From positions 1-50,799 of the IMG/VR virus record IMGVR_UViG_3300045997_000034: a DNA stretch of 50,799 nt. One strand, given 5' to 3'. The position numbers and the translations under genes are program-made. The notes beneath the pieces are model-generated. The model saw only the letters and a program-made list of their open reading frames with translations, did not search any database and was not told where the DNA came from. Shown in pieces: positions 47,973 through 50,799 of the stretch (the first letter of the stretch is position 1; each line of letters opens with the position of its first letter). Source of the DNA: a virus.

Positions 47973-48113
47973 TTAGTCCTCCATCTCAAGAAGTGGATCG
48001 AGATCTTCGGGAGGGTCAATGTCCAGCAGATCGGGGTCCTGTGGAACCTCGTCGACCGGAACGATTCCGTCAACAACCGGATCTTCGTTTGGCCAAAGAA
48101 TTGCGTCGTCCAT
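47973..48113 (-). CDS. Very acidic small protein, 46 aa
   Basis: ATG at 48113 after TAGGAGGAAGTC. Sequence starts MDDAILWPNEDPVVDGIVPV; Asp, Glu and Pro make up over half and almost no basic residues occur. It lies between tail spike and endolysin. A DNA mimic or structural peptide are both possible; function unknown. Confidence 0.65.
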   Translation of the reverse strand: MDDAILWPNEDPVVDGIVPVDEVPQDPDLLDIDPPEDLDPLLEMED

Positions 48114-48132
48114 GACTTCCTCCTAGAAAGAG

Positions 48133-49911
48133 TTAGAGCTTTCGGTATGAGATACTTGAGCCGGCGCGCAAGATGATGCCGGTGGCGTTTGCTACAAACT
48201 GTGCAAACTGAATTGCGAATGTCCCTGCGGTGCTAACAACCAGCGTTCCACGGAAATGCAGAGTGACATCAAAGCCATCCACAGTTCCCCAGGCGCCATC
48301 AGCGTTAACTGCAGTTGATTCGTAGTTTCCACTGTTGGTCTGCGACGTCGTTGCTGCAGTACTGATACCTCCAGTATGGAATACACTTCTTGTGATTGTT
48401 CCAGTGCAGTTGTACTGCAACCGAAGATCGCAAGCCGCGGGTCCACGATATGCCAGCATACCCTCGATGATGTATGTGCCCGGAGTAGTTGGGAACTGCA
48501 ATGTGGCGTCAGTCGTCTTTGTTGTGGTGTTGGTGACTGTCGTGTCCGAAGTCTTGACTTTGTCAATTGTGATGTTCGGAGCAACAAAGTTTCGAAGGCT
48601 GACATCGTTGTACCGAGAAACCTGAGAAGGAACAACGCCGGTAGGATCAACGATCACGCCGCCAACAAAATCCTGAATGTCGACTTTACGGAATTCGTAA
48701 TCGCCGTTAGTTGCGCCACTCTCAACCGCCATCAATGCAAACGGTCGAGCTCCGGCATTAACGGTGTCGAACCAAGAAACACTGGTGACATCAAATGAAG
48801 AGTCAATTCCAGAAACACCGTAGTTCTTGAAAATGCTTCTTTGTCCAACAACGTTACCGATGGTGTTGTTGACTCCAGTGACAGCATTGACCACAATTCG
48901 AGTTGCGAAATATCCCCGAATCATTGCAATGTCGGCACCAGTAAGAGTATTGCCTTCAAAGTGTACAGAGTTCAACAGAAGGTTGTTACATTCCTGGAAG
49001 AACGTCATGTTGGTGGTGTATGTGCACCATTCCATGTTCAACTGATTGAAGACGTTTTCGTTGAACGCCCGCATAATAATTGCTTCCGCCGCAGAGGCCG
49101 CGGTAGAACCAAAGAAGTTGTTGTGAAGGTAGATGTTGTTCCAGACGTTCCCTGTAGATGCCGCGGTCCCAGGAACCCATGTCTGGAAGTCAATAGCGGA
49201 AAGCGCCCAACCATTGATGTTGATGTTTTCAAAGACACAGGAAAATACAGTGTTTGTTGCGGGGTCTCCAATAGCTGGCGCAGACTGCGGCATGTAGAAA
49301 CCGCGACAAGAATTCTCAGCCAAGAGATTCGAGAATTTGGAGAAAGCGCAGTTTGTGAATTCAAATGCGTTTGCGTTGGTTGCACCAGAACCCGGGTTTG
49401 TCGAACAGTAAACTGTAAGACCATCAATATGCTGAAGCAATCCACCGAGTCTCACGCCGGCCGTGTTCGCAGTCGTCTGCTGCAAACGCAAGCCGTTGAA
49501 ACGTCCAATGAATCCGTTTGCAAGAATATTGATTCGAGCATTGATCTGAACAGTAATTGCGCCCAGATCATTGATCAATGGTTTTGTTGCTGCAATTGCA
49601 GCATTGATTGCATTTTGGATTGCGGTCGTGTTTGCTGCAGCAGAACCGGCGCCATTGGTGTAAGCCGAAAGAGCAATGCCTTCGTTGATACCACTAGCGG
49701 TAGATGCAATTGTCAACGTACCAGCAGCATCGTTGTAGTTTGCTGTGATATTTGTTCCGGCAACAACCATTGCAGCAACCAGGTCCTGAGAAACTTCTGT
49801 CAGGTCACTGATAGTTGACGCCGGCTGAGTTCCCGTATGAACCGATCGAGCTTTCGCAGCCTCGACAAGAGCTACCGTTGCGTCTGCGGTCAGACCAACT
49901 ACGGTTGACAT
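48133..49911 (-). CDS. Beta-helix tail spike / receptor-binding protein
   Basis: 592 residues. The N-terminus (VALVEAAKARSVHTGTQPAS) is a virion-attachment motif common on actinophage fibres. Residues 90-450 are rich in Asn, Gly and short beta strands (FEFTNCAFSKFSNLLAENSC, MEWCTYTTNMTFFQECNNLL) as in right-handed parallel beta-helices of tail spikes that bind or cut surface glycans. The C-terminal 130 residues form a separate beta domain (LQYNCTGTITRSVFHTGGIS). No catalytic pair was identified. It is encoded upstream of the head genes, apart from other tail genes. Confidence 0.75.
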   Translation of the reverse strand: MSTVVGLTADATVALVEAAKARSVHTGTQPASTISDLTEVSQDLVAAMVVAGTNITANYNDAAGTLTIASTASGINEGIALSAYTNGAGSAAANTTAIQNAINAAIAATKPLINDLGAITVQINARINILANGFIGRFNGLRLQQTTANTAGVRLGGLLQHIDGLTVYCSTNPGSGATNANAFEFTNCAFSKFSNLLAENSCRGFYMPQSAPAIGDPATNTVFSCVFENININGWALSAIDFQTWVPGTAASTGNVWNNIYLHNNFFGSTAASAAEAIIMRAFNENVFNQLNMEWCTYTTNMTFFQECNNLLLNSVHFEGNTLTGADIAMIRGYFATRIVVNAVTGVNNTIGNVVGQRSIFKNYGVSGIDSSFDVTSVSWFDTVNAGARPFALMAVESGATNGDYEFRKVDIQDFVGGVIVDPTGVVPSQVSRYNDVSLRNFVAPNITIDKVKTSDTTVTNTTTKTTDATLQFPTTPGTYIIEGMLAYRGPAACDLRLQYNCTGTITRSVFHTGGISTAATTSQTNSGNYESTAVNADGAWGTVDGFDVTLHFRGTLVVSTAGTFAIQFAQFVANATGIILRAGSSISYRKL

Positions 49912-49959
49912 TCGTGTTCCTTTCGATTGGTCTATCCGACAGAGGCGGTTAAGGGAATA

Positions 49960-50367
49960 TCACCACAAGCGAGTGTCTCCAGGAGCTCGATCAACTTGAC
50001 GTCGAGGTAGCAGACTTTCATCGCCGTAATGAATTGCGTTGTGAGTTTGATGCGATGTCATGACCAAGTATTCTGGATCTAAGATACTGTCATCGCCACT
50101 TGTAATGTCAGCAATGACCATCGGGTTCATGTGATGAATTGCTGGGCGAATGTGAATCTCAAAACCAGGAACGCCAAGATCGCAACCTTCATCTCTAGCA
50201 ATAACGTGATGTCTCAAATCGCGCCACTGCTTTGATCTGTAAAACTGTTGGTTTACCCATCGGTCAAAACCAAACGTCGAGTCACCAACAACTCCACGAA
50301 GAGATAAGTACTTGAAACGCTCTTCCAAAGTTTCGAGTCTACGAAGTTCTTTGTAGGTTCTAATCAT
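49960..50367 (-). CDS. HNH endonuclease of the packaging region
   Basis: 135 residues from ATG 50367 after GGAG. YRSKQWRDLRHHVIARDEGC, then AIHHMNPM and LVMTSHQTHNAIH carry the HNH core. HNH proteins beside the terminase genes of cos-type phages assist DNA cutting during packaging; this one is more likely of that type than a homing enzyme. Confidence 0.82.
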   Translation of the reverse strand: MIRTYKELRRLETLEERFKYLSLRGVVGDSTFGFDRWVNQQFYRSKQWRDLRHHVIARDEGCDLGVPGFEIHIRPAIHHMNPMVIADITSGDDSILDPEYLVMTSHQTHNAIHYGDESLLPRRQVDRAPGDTRLW

Positions 50368-50704
50368 CAGAACGCTCCGAAGTGTCTCTGCCAGAATATG
50401 CACTCATGGCGGCAAGAGCTTCTCCATACAATCGCTCGATCTCCTTCTGCGATTGCATAGCTTCAATCTTTGCCTCGGTAAGTTGGTTCTCGTAAGCAAG
50501 TCTTTGTTGTTCAAGTCGTTCTCGAGAGGAACCGAGCTTCAGGTAGTGTGTAATAACCTGTGCTGACGCAGTCCCATCAAGGAGTTGCTTCTCTGCTCGA
50601 TCAACTGCGGCGGCAATAAGCTGTTGCTCACGAGCCTCTGGAGTTCTAGCCGGTTGTCGCCTACTTGATGCAGGGTTTGATGCACGTTCGGCACGGTTTA
50701 CCAT
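50360..50704 (-). CDS. Small packaging-region protein, possible terminase small subunit
   Basis: 114 residues, GGAG before the ATG. AEKQLLDGTASAQVITHYLK and LGSSRERLEQQRLAYENQLT, then EAKIEAMQSQKEIERLY match a small helical protein that I recall just before HNH and terminase genes in Gram-positive phages. No clear helix-turn-helix, so the terminase small subunit call is tentative. Confidence 0.55.
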   Translation of the reverse strand: MVNRAERASNPASSRRQPARTPEAREQQLIAAAVDRAEKQLLDGTASAQVITHYLKLGSSRERLEQQRLAYENQLTEAKIEAMQSQKEIERLYGEALAAMSAYSGRDTSERSDD

Positions 50705-50772
50705 CGGTTAGTACTCCTTTCCGCAGAGTTGTTGCCTAGTTTTGAACCCCCGGAAGGTGGAAACATTGACAG

Positions 50773-50790
50773 AAAAAACCCGCCGGGGCT
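50773..50790 (-). terminator. Weak terminator-like element at the right end
   Basis: Minus strand GCCCCGGCGGGTTTTTT: a short GC stem with a T-run, upstream of the first gene. It would stop transcription entering from beyond the right edge. Confidence 0.4.
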
Positions 50791-50799
50791 AAATATAGG

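Noticed and set aside
50766-50799. TTGACA with a -10-like TAAATA on the plus strand
   Set aside because: The spacing is 18 bases but the -10 match is poor and no plus-strand gene is known; the AT bases belong to the terminator-like element and possibly to the end of the polymerase-like gene.

Overview
The window reads as most or all of the genome of a siphovirus (long non-contractile tail) that infects a Gram-positive bacterium, probably an actinobacterium. The reasons are an HK97-type head module (terminase, portal, protease-capsid fusion), a 1430-residue tape measure, a tail hub of the family named after Rhodococcus phage ReqiPepy6 Gp37, strong purine-rich ribosome sites, many GTG/TTG starts, and GC-rich codon choice only in genes expected to be highly expressed (capsid, main tail tube), as if adapted to a GC-richer host. 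Every credible gene lies on the minus strand, so transcription runs from the right end (50.7 kb) to the left end. I saw no integrase, CI-like repressor, tRNA or CRISPR array, so a lytic life style is likely but not proven. Host assignment is inference.

Layout in transcription order: 50.7-48.1 kb, small packaging-like protein, HNH nuclease and a beta-helix tail spike. 48.1-41.1 kb, acidic peptide, CHAP endolysin, head-tail connector, large terminase, portal and a set of proteins with short H-[YF]-G tags. 41.0-35.7 kb, fused prohead protease/major capsid protein, connectors, two paralogous tail tube proteins around a tail chaperone, and a tail completion protein. 35.7-28.2 kb, tape measure, distal tail protein, hub, and fibronectin protein. 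28.2-27.0 kb, membrane proteins and r1t-like holin. 27.0-21.7 kb, an array of small, mostly membrane-protein genes, most with their own copy of a near-identical promoter and a related terminator hairpin. 24.6-18.5 kb, further membrane and coiled-coil proteins. 18.5-14.7 kb, one giant replication protein carrying SF3 helicase, a probable archaeo-eukaryotic primase (AEP) domain and family B DNA polymerase. 14.7-7.0 kb, small genes including an SSB-like protein and an Ltp-like superinfection-exclusion lipoprotein. 6.7-2.4 kb, DUF3310 protein, SF2 helicase, an iteron-rich possible origin, homing-type HNH, VRR-NUC and RecB-like nucleases. 2.4-0 kb, an RNA-polymerase-like protein with the DFDGD metal-binding motif, still open at the window edge.

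Most interesting ideas: (1) the RNA-polymerase-like protein carries an N-terminal H-Y-G tag like those on several head-module proteins, including an acetyltransferase, suggesting a shared virion-cargo signal; (2) eight promoter copies in the small-gene array share far more than a -10 box and could be targets of that polymerase; (3) helicase, primase and polymerase share a single chain; (4) TTGGCAA iterons and a perfect 16-bp inverted repeat mark a possible origin; (5) the capsid and one tail tube protein share a C-terminal add-on domain; (6) a strand-biased ATATT motif fills 8.9-50 kb but is missing from the left 8.8 kb.
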